Of a stretch of 64,000 nt of DNA, positions 9,201-17,183 are shown one piece after another. Positions within the stretch are counted from its first letter, which is position 1. The number at the start of each line of letters is the position of its first letter. Location: positions 5,119,322 to 5,183,321 of the forward strand of contig NZ_KB235922.1 of NCBI RefSeq assembly GCF_000332195.1. Direction: 5' to 3'. Both the position numbers and the translations under genes were made by a program. The DNA comes from Pleurocapsa sp. PCC 7319 (GTDB lineage Bacteria; Cyanobacteriota; Cyanobacteriia; Cyanobacteriales; Xenococcaceae). The notes beneath the pieces are model-generated. The model was not told the DNA's origin, ran no database searches, and saw nothing but the letters and a program-made list of their open reading frames with translations.

Positions 9201-11574
9201 GCCCTTACAGAAGAATAATGATGGCTCAGTAATTACACAATATTATATGGAGGATATTGAAGCTTTAGGTCTATTAAAAATGGACTTTTTGGGCTTAAAA
9301 AATCTGACTACTATTCAGCGAGCTGCTAATTTAGTTCAGAAAACTAAAGGAATTGCGTTGGATTTAGACCAAATTCCTCTAGATGAACGTAAAGCCCTGG
9401 AAATTATTGCCAAAGGGAAACAGAAGAAACTTCCTGCGGATATTCAAGAAACCCATAAACTATTCCGGGCTGGAAATTTAGAAGGTATCTTTCAACTAGA
9501 ATCTGACGGCATGAAACAGATTACTAGAGACTTAAAACCCTCAGGAATTGAAGATATTTCCTCTATTTCAGCTCTTTATCGTCCAGGACCCTTAGATGCA
9601 GGATTAATTCCTATTTTTATCGATCGCAAACATGGTCGAGAAAAAGTTAGTTACCAACATCCCTTATTAGAATCAATCCTCAAAGAAACCTACGGCGTAA
9701 TTGTCTATCAAGAGCAGATCATGAAGATTGCTCAAGAATTAGCAGGCTATTCTTTAGGAGAAGCTGATTTGCTCCGTAGGTGTTTATCTGGCTCGACAAT
9801 GGTAATTGATACTGAGACAGGACAATTAGTAACTTTAAAAGAAATAGCAAGCAACCCTGAACATTGGCTCGACAAACAGATATTTACTCTTAATCAAACA
9901 AATCAGAAGATTGAGTCACAATTAATAGAGGCAATTTATCCCAATGGTGTTAAAGATGTTTGGGAAATAACTACCAGAACAAATCGTAAAATCAAAGCTA
10001 CTAAAGATCATCTTTTCTATACTTTATTAGGTTGGCAAAAATTAGAAGATTTCACGACGGGCGATCGCATTGGATTGGCTAAAAACTTGCCCATAAGTCA
10101 TTTTAGTAATGTTTCCCCAGCAAAAATTAAATTAATCGCCTATTTAATCGGTGATGGACATTTATCTACTAAATCTCCCTCCAATAGTTATTTTTGTAAT
10201 AGCGATCTACAGCTAATTAAAGATTTCAGTCAATGTTGTAATAAACTATTCGGTTCTTTTGCACCAATAGATTCTCAGACACATACTAATCAAAAAACAG
10301 TTCATTATGTTCGAATTGGTTTCTTAAGTAAGTTTAATCAATGGGTGGATAGTAATGTTAAACGCGCTCATTCAAGGGACAAAGAAATTCCTCAATGGGT
10401 ATTTAGCTTATCAAAACAGCAATTGCAGCTATTTTTAGGTACTTTATGGTCAACTGATGGTAGTTTCGACAATAAAACAGGACACACTGCTTATAATTCT
10501 ACTTCTAAAGTTTTAGTGGAACAAATACAGCATCTTTTATTACGTTTGGGAATTGTAGCTTTATTTAACGTCAAGAAAATTACCTATAACAACAAGCCTT
10601 ATATTTCTTACCGTGCTCAAGTAACGGGAAGAGAAGAAGTTAGTAAGTTCTGTGAACTTATTAAACCTTATCTGAGTAATATTAAATCTCAGCAAGCAAC
10701 AGCTTGTTACCAAGTAGTAGAACATAAACTTAAGTGCAATTCTAAGCATACAGTTCCTAGCGATGTCATTCATTTAATCCGGGACGAAAAATATTCGAGC
10801 GGTATGACTTGGAAAGAGATAGATATGGCTGTAGGTTTAGCAAAGGGAACGATGTCATCTGGCTTAAACTTCAAACAACCAAATCAAAGTTTAGCACGAC
10901 ATCGAGTACAAAACTTTGCTAAAGCTTTCAATAGCCAACGGTTAGATAGTATTGCCAACTCAGAAGTATTTTGGGATGAAATAGTTAGTATTGAATATGT
11001 GGGTCAAGAAGAAGTATTCGATTTAACTATTCCCGAACATCATAACTTTATTGCTAATGACTTTATTACCCACAACTGCATGGGAAAAAAGAAATTAGCG
11101 GAGATGGAAAAGCATCGAGAAAAGTTTATTGATGGTTCGGCTAAAAATGGAGTCAGAAAAGAATTAGCAAATGAACTATTCGATCAAATGGTATTGTTTG
11201 CCGAGTATTGTCTTAGTTATGACACGGAAATATATACCGTTGAATATGGAGCATTACCGATTGGCAAAATAGTTGAGTCCAGAATTAAATGTACAGTTTT
11301 GACCGTAGATAAAAACGGTTTGGTTTACTCGCAACCGATAGTCCAATGGCACGACCGCGGCATACAAGAAGTTTTTGAATATACTCTAGATAATGGTGCA
11401 ACTATTCGCGCCACTAAAGATCATAAATTCATGACTGTTGAAGGACAAATGTTACCAATCGATGAAATATTTGAACTAGGTCTAGAACTAAAGGAAATTC
11501 AACAATTTGATTGGTCCCGTCGGGGAAACCCCGCCGACCCTCTAGTTCAATCTGCTGAAGCATTAAAAGGGTAA
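6289..11574 (+). CDS. dnaE: DNA polymerase III alpha subunit, N-terminal half, with two inteins and the split N-intein
   Basis: This is the N part of the replicative polymerase catalytic subunit. The PHP domain starts at residue 1 (GLHIHSDYSLLDGA, then ALTDHGVMYGA). The catalytic palm carries GPGRG/SAAGS and PDVDTDF with Asp829 and Asp831. Three intein segments interrupt it: residues 375-789, 1165-1596 and 1641-1761. Removing them leaves about 793 extein residues, close to other cyanobacterial DnaE-N halves. The first two inteins have C-terminal HN and a Ser or Cys as next residue, so both should splice in cis. The last is the N half of the known split DnaE intein and must join in trans with a DnaE-C product encoded outside this window. 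The gene is intact, without frameshifts. Known precedent: Trichodesmium dnaE also has several inteins. Confidence 0.97.
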   Translation: MSFVGLHIHSDYSLLDGASQIPQLIDRALELNMPAIALTDHGVMYGAIELIKVCRNKGIKPIIGNEMYVINGDIEVNITEKKKRHRKYHQVVLAKNTQGYKNLVKLTTISHLKGYQGSGIFARPCINKELLEKYHEGLIVTSACLGGEVPQAILKGDLAHAEKVAKWYQKLFGDDYYLEIQDHGSPEDRIVNVAIVNIARKLGIKIVATNDSHFISCYDVEAHDALLCILTQKRITDDKRLRYSGTEYLKSAEEMKLLFRDHLEDDVIERAIANTVEVAEKVQPYNILGEPRIPDYPVPLGHTADSYLEEVTRKGLLERLKCRNHTEVPPEYMQRLEVELKVMQEKGFSTYFLVVWDYIKYARDNNIPVGPGRGCVLGDTQVMLSNGKEIAIKDIKVGQEIITHQGNLQTITQKHEYDCDEEIVRLKVSNLDLALTQDHKIWAVKTEDCVVNSAKTATVCKPTCDRYCTPKPFESYSLQWIEAGKLKENDFVVFPRVSSAESEITFDVLDFVEQKDYLYFDDKSIWYEIGTNHLATKKIPRYIQFNEDFARLLGYYIAEGWSRLGERECAVGFGLSKAETNYAEEIVSLIERIFGLEATIIPHKTRYSQQVFCYSRIVGEFLTALAGKGANNKRICNKIITHGRSELVKILIAYLFRGDGHAGNKEKTLCIKYTTTSKVLSSQLRLLLARFGYWASIIVRKHKQNIDWQPEYSVKLSGKQLLDWNADFLDFPIGIKQQKFYRNDSFFVDDRYIYLKIRSITKFHHTGKVYDITVPEDTSYVGNAIAIHNSAAGSLVAYCLKITNIDPIHHGLLFERFLNPERKSMPDVDTDFCPDRRSDMIKYVTEKYGEANVAQIITFNRMTSKAVLKDVGRVLGIDFGDQNRIAKMIPVVRGKPTKLKVMISEDTPEPAFKQAYEKESVKIFNDNKEEVGSVKIRNWVDMAIRIEGTNKTFGVHAAGVVISSKPLDEIVPLQKNNDGSVITQYYMEDIEALGLLKMDFLGLKNLTTIQRAANLVQKTKGIALDLDQIPLDERKALEIIAKGKQKKLPADIQETHKLFRAGNLEGIFQLESDGMKQITRDLKPSGIEDISSISALYRPGPLDAGLIPIFIDRKHGREKVSYQHPLLESILKETYGVIVYQEQIMKIAQELAGYSLGEADLLRRCLSGSTMVIDTETGQLVTLKEIASNPEHWLDKQIFTLNQTNQKIESQLIEAIYPNGVKDVWEITTRTNRKIKATKDHLFYTLLGWQKLEDFTTGDRIGLAKNLPISHFSNVSPAKIKLIAYLIGDGHLSTKSPSNSYFCNSDLQLIKDFSQCCNKLFGSFAPIDSQTHTNQKTVHYVRIGFLSKFNQWVDSNVKRAHSRDKEIPQWVFSLSKQQLQLFLGTLWSTDGSFDNKTGHTAYNSTSKVLVEQIQHLLLRLGIVALFNVKKITYNNKPYISYRAQVTGREEVSKFCELIKPYLSNIKSQQATACYQVVEHKLKCNSKHTVPSDVIHLIRDEKYSSGMTWKEIDMAVGLAKGTMSSGLNFKQPNQSLARHRVQNFAKAFNSQRLDSIANSEVFWDEIVSIEYVGQEEVFDLTIPEHHNFIANDFITHNCMGKKKLAEMEKHREKFIDGSAKNGVRKELANELFDQMVLFAEYCLSYDTEIYTVEYGALPIGKIVESRIKCTVLTVDKNGLVYSQPIVQWHDRGIQEVFEYTLDNGATIRATKDHKFMTVEGQMLPIDEIFELGLELKEIQQFDWSRRGNPADPLVQSAEALKG
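7411..8655 (+). mobile_element. DnaE intein 1 with LAGLIDADG homing endonuclease
   Basis: A 415-residue intein (DnaE residues 375-789) inserted between GPGRG and SAAGS. Block A begins CVLGDTQVMLSNGK, block B contains TQDHKIWAV, block F is VYDITVPEDTSYV and block G ends AIAIHN, with Ser as the +1 extein residue. All splicing residues (Cys1, block B His, penultimate His, terminal Asn) are present. The two dodecapeptide motifs LLGYYIAEG (552-560) and LIAYLFRGDG (651-660) mark a LAGLIDADG endonuclease. Each keeps an acidic residue, so nuclease activity may be intact. The target lies in one of the most conserved strings of DnaE, as expected for a homing element. Confidence 0.95.
9781..11076 (+). 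mobile_element. DnaE intein 2 with LAGLIDADG homing endonuclease
   Basis: A 432-residue intein (DnaE residues 1165-1596) between ADLLRR and CMGKKK. Block A starts CLSGSTMVIDTETG, block B is KATKDHLFY, block F is VFDLTIPEHHNFI and block G ends DFITHN, followed by Cys as the +1 nucleophile. LAGLIDADG motifs are LIAYLIGDG (1282-1290) and FLGTLWSTDG (1382-1391), both with an acidic residue. About 60 residues between the second motif and block F (IRDEKYSSGMTWKEIDMAV and onward) look like a small added helix-turn-helix, which would contact DNA. Splicing and homing residues all appear intact. Confidence 0.95.
11209..11574 (+). other. N-terminal half of the split DnaE intein
   Basis: Begins CLSYDTEIYTVEYGALPIGK after extein FAEY, with block B ATKDHKFMTVEGQMLPIDE, the arrangement of the well-studied Npu and Ssp DnaE split inteins. 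Cys1 and the block B TKDH are present. The N halves of those inteins are about 102-123 residues; this one is 121 and ends in a tail (WSRRGNPADPLVQSAEALKG) that does not resemble the Npu end. The tail is encoded by a palindrome, see the separate entry. Confidence 0.93.
11513..11540. repeat. GC-rich palindrome inside the 3' end of dnaE-N
   Basis: Imperfect inverted repeat around CGGGGAAACCCCG, flanked by ggtc and gacc. The same GGGGAAACCCC-like core recurs in the repeat-filled spacer near 22375. It encodes the atypical C-terminal tail of the N-intein. Confidence 0.5.
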
Positions 11575-11614
11575 AGCAATTTACACTGATCGAGTCTCTA
11601 AAATCTATTTTTAG

Positions 11615-11688
11615 GGCGGACGATGGGACTTGAACCCACGAATGGTGGTACCACAAACCACTGCCTTAACCACTTGGCTACGCCCGCC
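11615..11688 (-). tRNA. tRNA-His (GTG)
   Basis: Read on the minus strand the sequence folds as a complete cloverleaf. It has the extra G(-1) opposite C73, the diagnostic feature of tRNA-His. The acceptor stem is GCGGGCG/CGTCCGC. The D arm contains AGTGGTTAAGGC, the anticodon stem is GTGGT/ACCAC with loop TTGTGGT (anticodon GTG), and the T arm is GTGGG-TTCAAGT-CCCAT. CCA is not encoded. It is convergent with dnaE-N, 40 nt beyond its stop. Confidence 0.97.
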
Positions 11689-11771
11689 ATATATATCGCT
11701 TAGATATTATAGCACCATTACCAAGATTTATATTCCATAGTTTAAAATTGAAAAAACTACAATCAAACTGC

Positions 11772-12149
11772 ATGACAAGGTTGAGAATTATAAGTGTTGG
11801 TGGAATGATTACTCTGGGGTTAGGTGCGATCGCTTTTTTTACCAACCCAGGGCAAGAAGGTTATCAAAAGTATGCAGACGCTACTCTCAAAACCAAACTC
11901 AAGGACAAGGTTTGCTCACAGGTTAGGGAAGAAGTTAACCCCTGGCTAGAAGGTCAGTGTCATATTCTAATTAATACTGCTAGTCCTTATTTAGCTCAAG
12001 TTGTCAATCAACAAACACAACGACAAAACTTCTTGTTATTTAGTATTTATCAAGCAGATATACCTCTGCCTTCGCCTCTACCAAGTTATCATTTGGAAAC
12101 TCTTGGGATACTAGGTAATTATTATACCTACCAAGCCAAAAAACTTTGA
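11772..12149 (+). CDS. DUF4359-type secreted or membrane-anchored protein
   Basis: A 125-residue protein with one N-terminal hydrophobic segment (about residues 5-22, IISVGGMITLGLGAIAFF) followed by NPGQEGYQKYA, the hallmark of the cyanobacterial DUF4359 family. Two cysteines (KVCSQV and GQCHIL) are spaced as in that family and could form a disulfide outside the cytoplasm. An upstream in-frame TTG at 11748 would add eight residues; ATG 11772 gives the better signal-anchor. Function of the family is unknown. It starts about 80 nt from tRNA-His, divergently. Confidence 0.75.
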   Translation: MTRLRIISVGGMITLGLGAIAFFTNPGQEGYQKYADATLKTKLKDKVCSQVREEVNPWLEGQCHILINTASPYLAQVVNQQTQRQNFLLFSIYQADIPLPSPLPSYHLETLGILGNYYTYQAKKL

Positions 12150-12169
12150 TGGGTCAAGTCGCTTCGCTC

Positions 12170-12302
12170 GAATTCAGAATTGTGAATTCAGAATTCAGAG
12201 TTGTTTGGAAGAAGGCTTGAACCTCTCCCAAACCTCTTCCGTCCTTAAGGACGGGGCTTGTACCTAAATTCTGAATTCTGAATTCTGAGTTCTGAATTCA
12301 GA
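12170..12302. repeat. Inverted heptamer repeat (GAATTCA family)
   Basis: The left arm has about four copies of gaattca-type heptamers (12170-12200). The right arm has their complement tgaattc/tgagttc (12267-12302). The 65-bp core contains the small palindrome gtccttaaggac. The transcript would fold into a long imperfect hairpin. The type matches known cyanobacterial short tandem heptanucleotide repeats. No gene lies within it. Confidence 0.75.
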
Positions 12303-12364
12303 TGGTCAAGCTACTATATTTAACCAAACTGCAATAATATATAACGTAAAAGCCGGAATTGATT

Positions 12365-12739
12365 ATGAGTGAAGCAAACGAAGCCAAAAATATTCTATCT
12401 AAATCTAAACAGGAAGCAACCCGCAATCCCCCTTACGGAAAAGTAAAATCTTTGGATAAAGGTGAAAGATATTGCATTAATCGCATCGAAATTAAACCAG
12501 GAGAACACATGAGCACCCAGATGCACTATCATCGCAGTGAGCATTGGATTGTTGTTTCTGGGACAGCCAAAGTAATTTGCAACGGTAAAGAAACTTTAGT
12601 CATGCAAAATCAGTCTACCTATGTACCAATGAACACTGCCCATCGAGTAGAGAACCCAGGGGTAATTCCTCTAGTGATGATTGAAGTACAAAATGGCGAA
12701 TATCTAGGGGATGACGACATTATTCGTTTTGATGATTAA
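12365..12739 (+). CDS. Cupin, mannose-6-phosphate isomerase type II-like
   Basis: A single-domain cupin of about 124 residues resembling the C-terminal isomerase domain of ManC/AlgA-type enzymes. The first cupin motif is HYHRSEHWIVVSGTAKV with two His and a Glu as likely metal ligands. The second is STYVPMNTAHRVENPG with the last metal His. Standing alone without the nucleotidyltransferase domain, it may convert mannose-6-phosphate and fructose-6-phosphate or serve another sugar; substrate is inferred from family only. An in-frame TTG at 12359 is the furthest start, but ATG 12365 is preferred. No operon partner is seen: the next gene is convergent. Confidence 0.88.
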   Translation: MSEANEAKNILSKSKQEATRNPPYGKVKSLDKGERYCINRIEIKPGEHMSTQMHYHRSEHWIVVSGTAKVICNGKETLVMQNQSTYVPMNTAHRVENPGVIPLVMIEVQNGEYLGDDDIIRFDD

Positions 12740-12802
12740 GCTCAAAATACAAAATTTTTGCTGATAATCATCTAATACAACCAAAAAATAAAAATATCCT
12801 TG

Positions 12803-13123
12803 TTACCTCAGACTTTCACCAAGCCAGTTAAGATATGATGCTGAGCCATTACAAATCGGAAGCGCAACAATCTCTGGCACTTCGTAACTATGAAGTGTTT
12901 TTATTTGGGCTGTTAACTCGTTAAACTTACTCAAGTCAGTTTTAATGATTAATTGATATTCTTGTTCATCATTTACTTCTCCCTGCCAAATATACAGAGA
13001 ATTAACTGGAAACAAATTAATACAAGCTGCTAGTTTAGAATCAAGTAAGCTTTGAGAAATTTCTTTTCCTTCTTTTAATGAAGGAAAAGTTACAAAAACT
13101 ACACCGTAGTTATTAGAGTTCAT
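12803..13123 (-). CDS. cutA: Divalent-ion tolerance protein CutA
   Basis: A 106-residue CutA1 protein, a trimeric ferredoxin-like fold found across life. It was named for copper tolerance in E. coli, but its role in cyanobacteria is unclear. Characteristic stretches are VVFVTFPS near the N-terminus, LLDSKLAACINLFPVNSLY, WQGEVNDEQEYQLIIKT and the HSYEVPEIVALPI signature near the C-terminus. Length is standard and no signal peptide is visible. It is convergent with the cupin gene, and the pentapeptide gene lies upstream on the same strand 26 nt away, so the two may be co-transcribed. Confidence 0.95.
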   Translation of the reverse strand: MNSNNYGVVFVTFPSLKEGKEISQSLLDSKLAACINLFPVNSLYIWQGEVNDEQEYQLIIKTDLSKFNELTAQIKTLHSYEVPEIVALPICNGSASYLNWLGESLR

Positions 13124-13149
13124 TTCTATAGTCTTGTTAATTAAGTCAA

Positions 13150-14103
13150 TTAAGCAGTCTGTACTCGATGTTGAAGGGAATGAACATAGTTGATTTTTTT
13201 AGCTGAATATAAAAAACTTCTTTCGACTAATGGAGTCTTATCTAAGATAGTGTTCTGCAAAACCGCGAGTTCAAAATTAGCATTTTTAATATCTGCTTGA
13301 GTTAGATTAGCATTACTTAAATTCGCCTGCTTAAAAGAAGCTCCACATAAGCTAGCACTACTCAAATTAGCCTGATTTAAATTGGCGTGATTTAAATTAC
13401 CTTTTTGAAGTCGGACATTGGCTAAATTGGCATTATTCAAGTTAGCGTTACAGAGATTAGCTTCTTTGAGTAGAGCATTGGCTAAATTAGCATTGCTTAA
13501 GTTGGCATTGCTTAAATTAGCCCGAGCCAGTTTAGCTTGAGTCAAGTTAATTCCCGTTAAATCAGCACCACTTAAATCAACATCGATCATAAATGTCTGA
13601 CTAAGATTAACATCAGTTAAAGAGATATTTTGTAGCTGCGCTCCTGTTAATCTTCCTTCGTATAAATTCGCCCAATTAAAATTGGCTTGATTCAAATTAG
13701 CTTGTCTTAAATTAACCTTTTGTAGTTTAGCGCCACATATATTGGCTGCGAATAAGTTAGCACTCCTAAGATTAGTATGAGAAAGATTCGCTCCACTAAG
13801 TTGCGCCTCAACTAATTGCGATTTAACCATAAAAGCACCAGTCAAATTCGCCTTTGTTAAATTCGCTTTTGTTAAATTGGTTTCACTCATTTTGGCGTAA
13901 CTAAAGTTTGCCCAATTGAGAGTTGCTTCGCTCAAATCAGATTTCGTTAAGAATGCACGACTTAAGTTAGCACCCATAAGGTTAGCTCCGGTTAGATTGA
14001 CGGAAATTAACATTACTCCTGATAAATCTTCTCCCCGTAAATCTACTCCCGTAAAGTCTCGATAACCTTGCTCGTAAAACTTTAATAGCTGATTAACTTT
14101 CAT
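13150..14103 (-). CDS. Pentapeptide-repeat protein
   Basis: About 317 residues. After the leader MKVNQLLKFYEQGYRDFTG, which is typical of cyanobacterial family members, nearly the whole chain consists of A(N/D)LXX repeats (for example ANLSNANLSNANLANALL). Such repeats fold into a right-handed quadrilateral beta-helix; functions vary and none is evident here. The frame is open back to 14154 but the leader motif supports ATG 14103. The C-terminal 40 residues leave the repeat pattern. It lies upstream of cutA on the same strand. Two further pentapeptide proteins occur in the window (27167 and 32669). Confidence 0.9.
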   Translation of the reverse strand: MKVNQLLKFYEQGYRDFTGVDLRGEDLSGVMLISVNLTGANLMGANLSRAFLTKSDLSEATLNWANFSYAKMSETNLTKANLTKANLTGAFMVKSQLVEAQLSGANLSHTNLRSANLFAANICGAKLQKVNLRQANLNQANFNWANLYEGRLTGAQLQNISLTDVNLSQTFMIDVDLSGADLTGINLTQAKLARANLSNANLSNANLANALLKEANLCNANLNNANLANVRLQKGNLNHANLNQANLSSASLCGASFKQANLSNANLTQADIKNANFELAVLQNTILDKTPLVERSFLYSAKKINYVHSLQHRVQTA

Positions 14104-14610
14104 GGTTATTATCAATTCTAATTTCAGGTATATATAGCCAATCTTAATTGCCACGTATTATTTGAGCAGACAATTAATATTATTACCTACATTTTGATTG
14201 AGGGTAGATCAATAATAAATTTTGTATCGATGTATTTTTTTTTATGGATTTTGTTATCTATTAATTATGTGATTATAGTCATTTCAAATAATAATGGAAC
14301 ACTTTTTCGGCTGAACCCTTCTCATAGCAATAAATAGTTGTCTCAATCTAAATTGAAATGACTTATTGATTACAAATTAAAAAACAGTCATATTCTGACT
14401 GTTGTAAAGCAATATTAGGTTTGGATAAAACAGCTACGCCGTAGCTACAAGCTCTTGGCTATTAACTTAAGTAATCTTTAGAGCTAAAAGCGATGTAGCG
14501 CGGTCTTGTTGGTTTCCAGCAAAGAGTGACTACATCAAGAAGCTAATAGCTAGAAGCTAAAAGCTTTTTGGATAAAATGTATTTTTGAATTAACTAAATC
14601 GATATTGATA
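14104..14610. other. Spacer with degenerate agct-rich repeats
   Basis: No gene found. From about 14425 to 14570 the sequence alternates agctcttggctatt, agctaatagctagaagctaaaagctttt and related words, partly self-complementary. This is the same repeat style as at 1525-1595 and 51675-51850. The rest is AT-rich. Confidence 0.5.
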
Positions 14611-15666
14611 CTAACTAGAAAGAGAATAAATTTGTCCATCAATTAAGAGTCTCGTAATTCCTTTGTCTTGAAGATGGCGGGAGGTCTTTTGAAGCATTCG
14701 ACTATCGGGAACTTTGATCACTCGCTCGCGCCGATGAGAAAAGCGTTTAGCGATACGATGATTGTCAAACACAGGAAGAGTTCTTTGTTTTGTTTCTTCT
14801 TGAGGAATTAATCCTAAGTCAGCAAAATCAGCTAGGGGTTTAACAATTAACTCTGCCGAACGATCAATAACTAAATAACAACTTCTCGGAAGAGAAGCTT
14901 TCGAGAGAGGAAGAATTTGAATATCACTAAAACTTTCACTATTGCGGGAAAAAGTTATACTTTCCTCAGTATCGTCTTCCCACACATCTTCATCATCCTC
15001 GTCATCCTCCTCTTCATTAATATCTTCTAAGTCTTCCCCCAGCATCTCCTTGAGGGTAATGATTTCAACTTCGTTATCTTCATCATCTTCATCTTGCTCT
15101 TCAAGATCAACACGATCTGTCTTCAGAATTGGACCGCGATCGCTTAGGGTTGTGGAAGGGCGATCGGTTGCTATGACTTCAGATGTGTCATCGTTCGATT
15201 GCTCAATTGCCAATTCGGAAAGCTTTGACTCCTCGATAAACTCTTCTTGCTCAAGATTAACTGAAGAACGACGACGACGAACAGGAATTGATTTAGGATC
15301 TGTAGCAGCAGAATCGATTGTTAGATCCGCAACATTGGCATCTTCATCCGCAACTACTTCTTCCGTCTGATCGGGTACAGTTTTCGGCTTAGTTTTTGTC
15401 GATTTAGATGGAGATTTTTTCTTAGTGCTAGTAGCAGTCTGCTCCACTTTAGGAGTTGATTTTTCTCCTCGTGGAGTCCGCGCCAAACGTTTCTGCTGAA
15501 TTAAATCTTCATATTCTGCTGGGGTTAACTTATTTTTAAGAAAGCGACTGATCGTAGAACTGCTGACCTCATAGCGACTTGCCAACGTTGAGGTAGTAGC
15601 TTCGGAATTACGATATAGCTTAAGAATATTTTGCTTATCGTCTTCAGTTAATTTTCTTGGACTCAT
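14611..15666 (-). CDS. Helix-turn-helix protein with long acidic linker
   Basis: A 351-residue protein. Residues 1-60 (MSPRKLTEDDKQNILKLYRN and onward, then STLASRYEVSSSTISRFLKN) form a transposase-like helix-turn-helix. Residues 65-260 are low complexity: a Lys/Pro/Ser/Thr stretch, then strongly acidic runs rich in Asp and Glu. The C-terminal 90 residues (SLPRSCYLVIDRSAEL, then SRHLQDKGITRLLIDGQI) form a compact domain of unknown function. There is no DDE catalytic domain, so it is not a transposase despite the helix-turn-helix. It is divergent from carA, separated by about 270 nt. It could be a regulator or nucleoid protein; I cannot name it. Confidence 0.7.
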   Translation of the reverse strand: MSPRKLTEDDKQNILKLYRNSEATTSTLASRYEVSSSTISRFLKNKLTPAEYEDLIQQKRLARTPRGEKSTPKVEQTATSTKKKSPSKSTKTKPKTVPDQTEEVVADEDANVADLTIDSAATDPKSIPVRRRRSSVNLEQEEFIEESKLSELAIEQSNDDTSEVIATDRPSTTLSDRGPILKTDRVDLEEQDEDDEDNEVEIITLKEMLGEDLEDINEEEDDEDDEDVWEDDTEESITFSRNSESFSDIQILPLSKASLPRSCYLVIDRSAELIVKPLADFADLGLIPQEETKQRTLPVFDNHRIAKRFSHRRERVIKVPDSRMLQKTSRHLQDKGITRLLIDGQIYSLSS

Positions 15667-15939
15667 GCTTTCTTAATCAAACTCGCGCTAGTTTGGCTTT
15701 GCTTATGATAACAAGATCAATTATCAGTAACGATATAATTTAATCCGCAAGGATCAAAAACTCGTAACTAATGTCATCAACGTTATTTCAATAGTTTATC
15801 TTGTTGGGTTAATCTTGGTAATGTTAACTAGAGTCAACATAATATTTTTTTTGCTTTTCTCGGGAAAAAAGTCTTTATTTAGCCAAGAATTGCTTGTTTA
15901 CTTGTTGATTAGAGTAATTTAGTCAAGATCATAAACCGA

Positions 15940-17088
15940 ATGGTGAATATGCTCAAACCCAATGCCAAACCTGCCTTACTCGTTTTAGCTGATGGAACTT
16001 CTTATTCTGGTTGGTCTTTTGGCGCCCAAGGAACTGCCGTGGGAGAAGTGGTATTTAATACAGGAATGACAGGATATCAGGAAGTTTTAACCGATCCTAG
16101 TTATTCTGGTCAGATCATTACTTTTACCTATCCTGAACTCGGTAATACGGGAGTAAATCCTACTGACGAAGAATCAAATACTGTCCAGGCAAAAGCTGTA
16201 ATCGCTCGTAATATTGCTTCTCGCCCTAGTAACTGGCGTTCTACCCAATCTCTGCCAGATTATCTTCAAGAGAGAAATATCCCTGGAATTTATGGCATTG
16301 ACACTCGTTCTTTAACCCGTAAATTAAGAGATTATGGCGCAATTAATGGCGGGGTATCGAGTGAAGTTCTCGATCCTCAAAGATTACTAGATTTAGTGCA
16401 ACAAGCACCAGATATGACTGGTTTAAATTTAGTCAAAAACGTAACCACAAGTGAGGTTTATCAGTGGTCGGAGGAGACAGACGCTGAGTGGGAATTTGCT
16501 GCTGCAACTGCTCAAGATCACTCCCTCACAATAGTGGCGATCGATTTTGGCATTAAACGCAATATTCTCCGTCGTTTGGCGAGCTATGGTTGTCGGGTAA
16601 TTGTGGTTCCTGCCAATACTCCTAGTGAAGAGATACTAGCTCATAATCCTGATGGTATTTTCCTCTCTAATGGTCCTGGAGACCCCTCTGCTGTTACAGA
16701 AGGCATTGTTACTACAAAAGAGCTATTAAAGGCAGAAAAGCCAACGTTTGGTATTTGTATGGGTCATCAAATTCTGGGACTATCCCTCGGTGCTGAGACA
16801 TTTAAGCTCAAGTTTGGGCATCGTGGTTTAAACCAACCCGCAGGTTTACAAACACAAGTGGAGATTACAAGTCAGAATCACGGATTTGCGATCGCCGAGA
16901 ATTCTTTAGGAGCAGATGTTGAAATAACTCACTTGAATCTCAACGATAAAACCGTAGCCGGATTACGTCATAAGACTTTGCCCTTCTTTTCGGTACAGTA
17001 TCATCCTGAAGCTAGTCCTGGTCCTCACGATGCAGATTATTTGTTTGCCCAATTTGTGAAATTAATGCGAGAAGCGAAGAATGCTTAA
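15940..17088 (+). CDS. carA: Carbamoyl-phosphate synthase small subunit
   Basis: The glutaminase subunit, which feeds ammonia to CarB for carbamoyl phosphate used in pyrimidine and arginine synthesis. The N-terminal CPSase_sn domain contains [21 protein letters not shown], and [18 protein letters not shown] follows. The C-terminal class I glutamine amidotransferase has [10 protein letters not shown], the nucleophile Cys in FGICMGHQ and the His/Glu pair in [10 protein letters not shown]. Length (382) is typical. The start may be ATG 15940 or ATG 15949 (MLKPNAKPA); neither has a clear ribosome binding site. carB is not in the window. dcd follows 95 nt downstream on the same strand. Confidence 0.97.
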   Translation: MVNMLKPNAKPALLVLADGTSYSGWSFGAQGTAVGEVVFNTGMTGYQEVLTDPSYSGQIITFTYPELGNTGVNPTDEESNTVQAKAVIARNIASRPSNWRSTQSLPDYLQERNIPGIYGIDTRSLTRKLRDYGAINGGVSSEVLDPQRLLDLVQQAPDMTGLNLVKNVTTSEVYQWSEETDAEWEFAAATAQDHSLTIVAIDFGIKRNILRRLASYGCRVIVVPANTPSEEILAHNPDGIFLSNGPGDPSAVTEGIVTTKELLKAEKPTFGICMGHQILGLSLGAETFKLKFGHRGLNQPAGLQTQVEITSQNHGFAIAENSLGADVEITHLNLNDKTVAGLRHKTLPFFSVQYHPEASPGPHDADYLFAQFVKLMREAKNA

Positions 17089-17183
17089 AAAAATAAAGAA
17101 ATACAATCTGATGAATTTTGATAAATAGCTTGTTATACTACTTTCTTTATTACTGAGTTTGAGTTGGCAAAACTGCTTAAAAC

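Noticed and set aside
14942-15370. Ser-rich 142-codon frame
   Set aside because: Antisense shadow of the Asp/Glu-rich linker of the HTH protein.
14611-15666. Transposase gene
   Set aside because: Only the helix-turn-helix resembles transposases; there is no DDE domain and no terminal inverted repeats.
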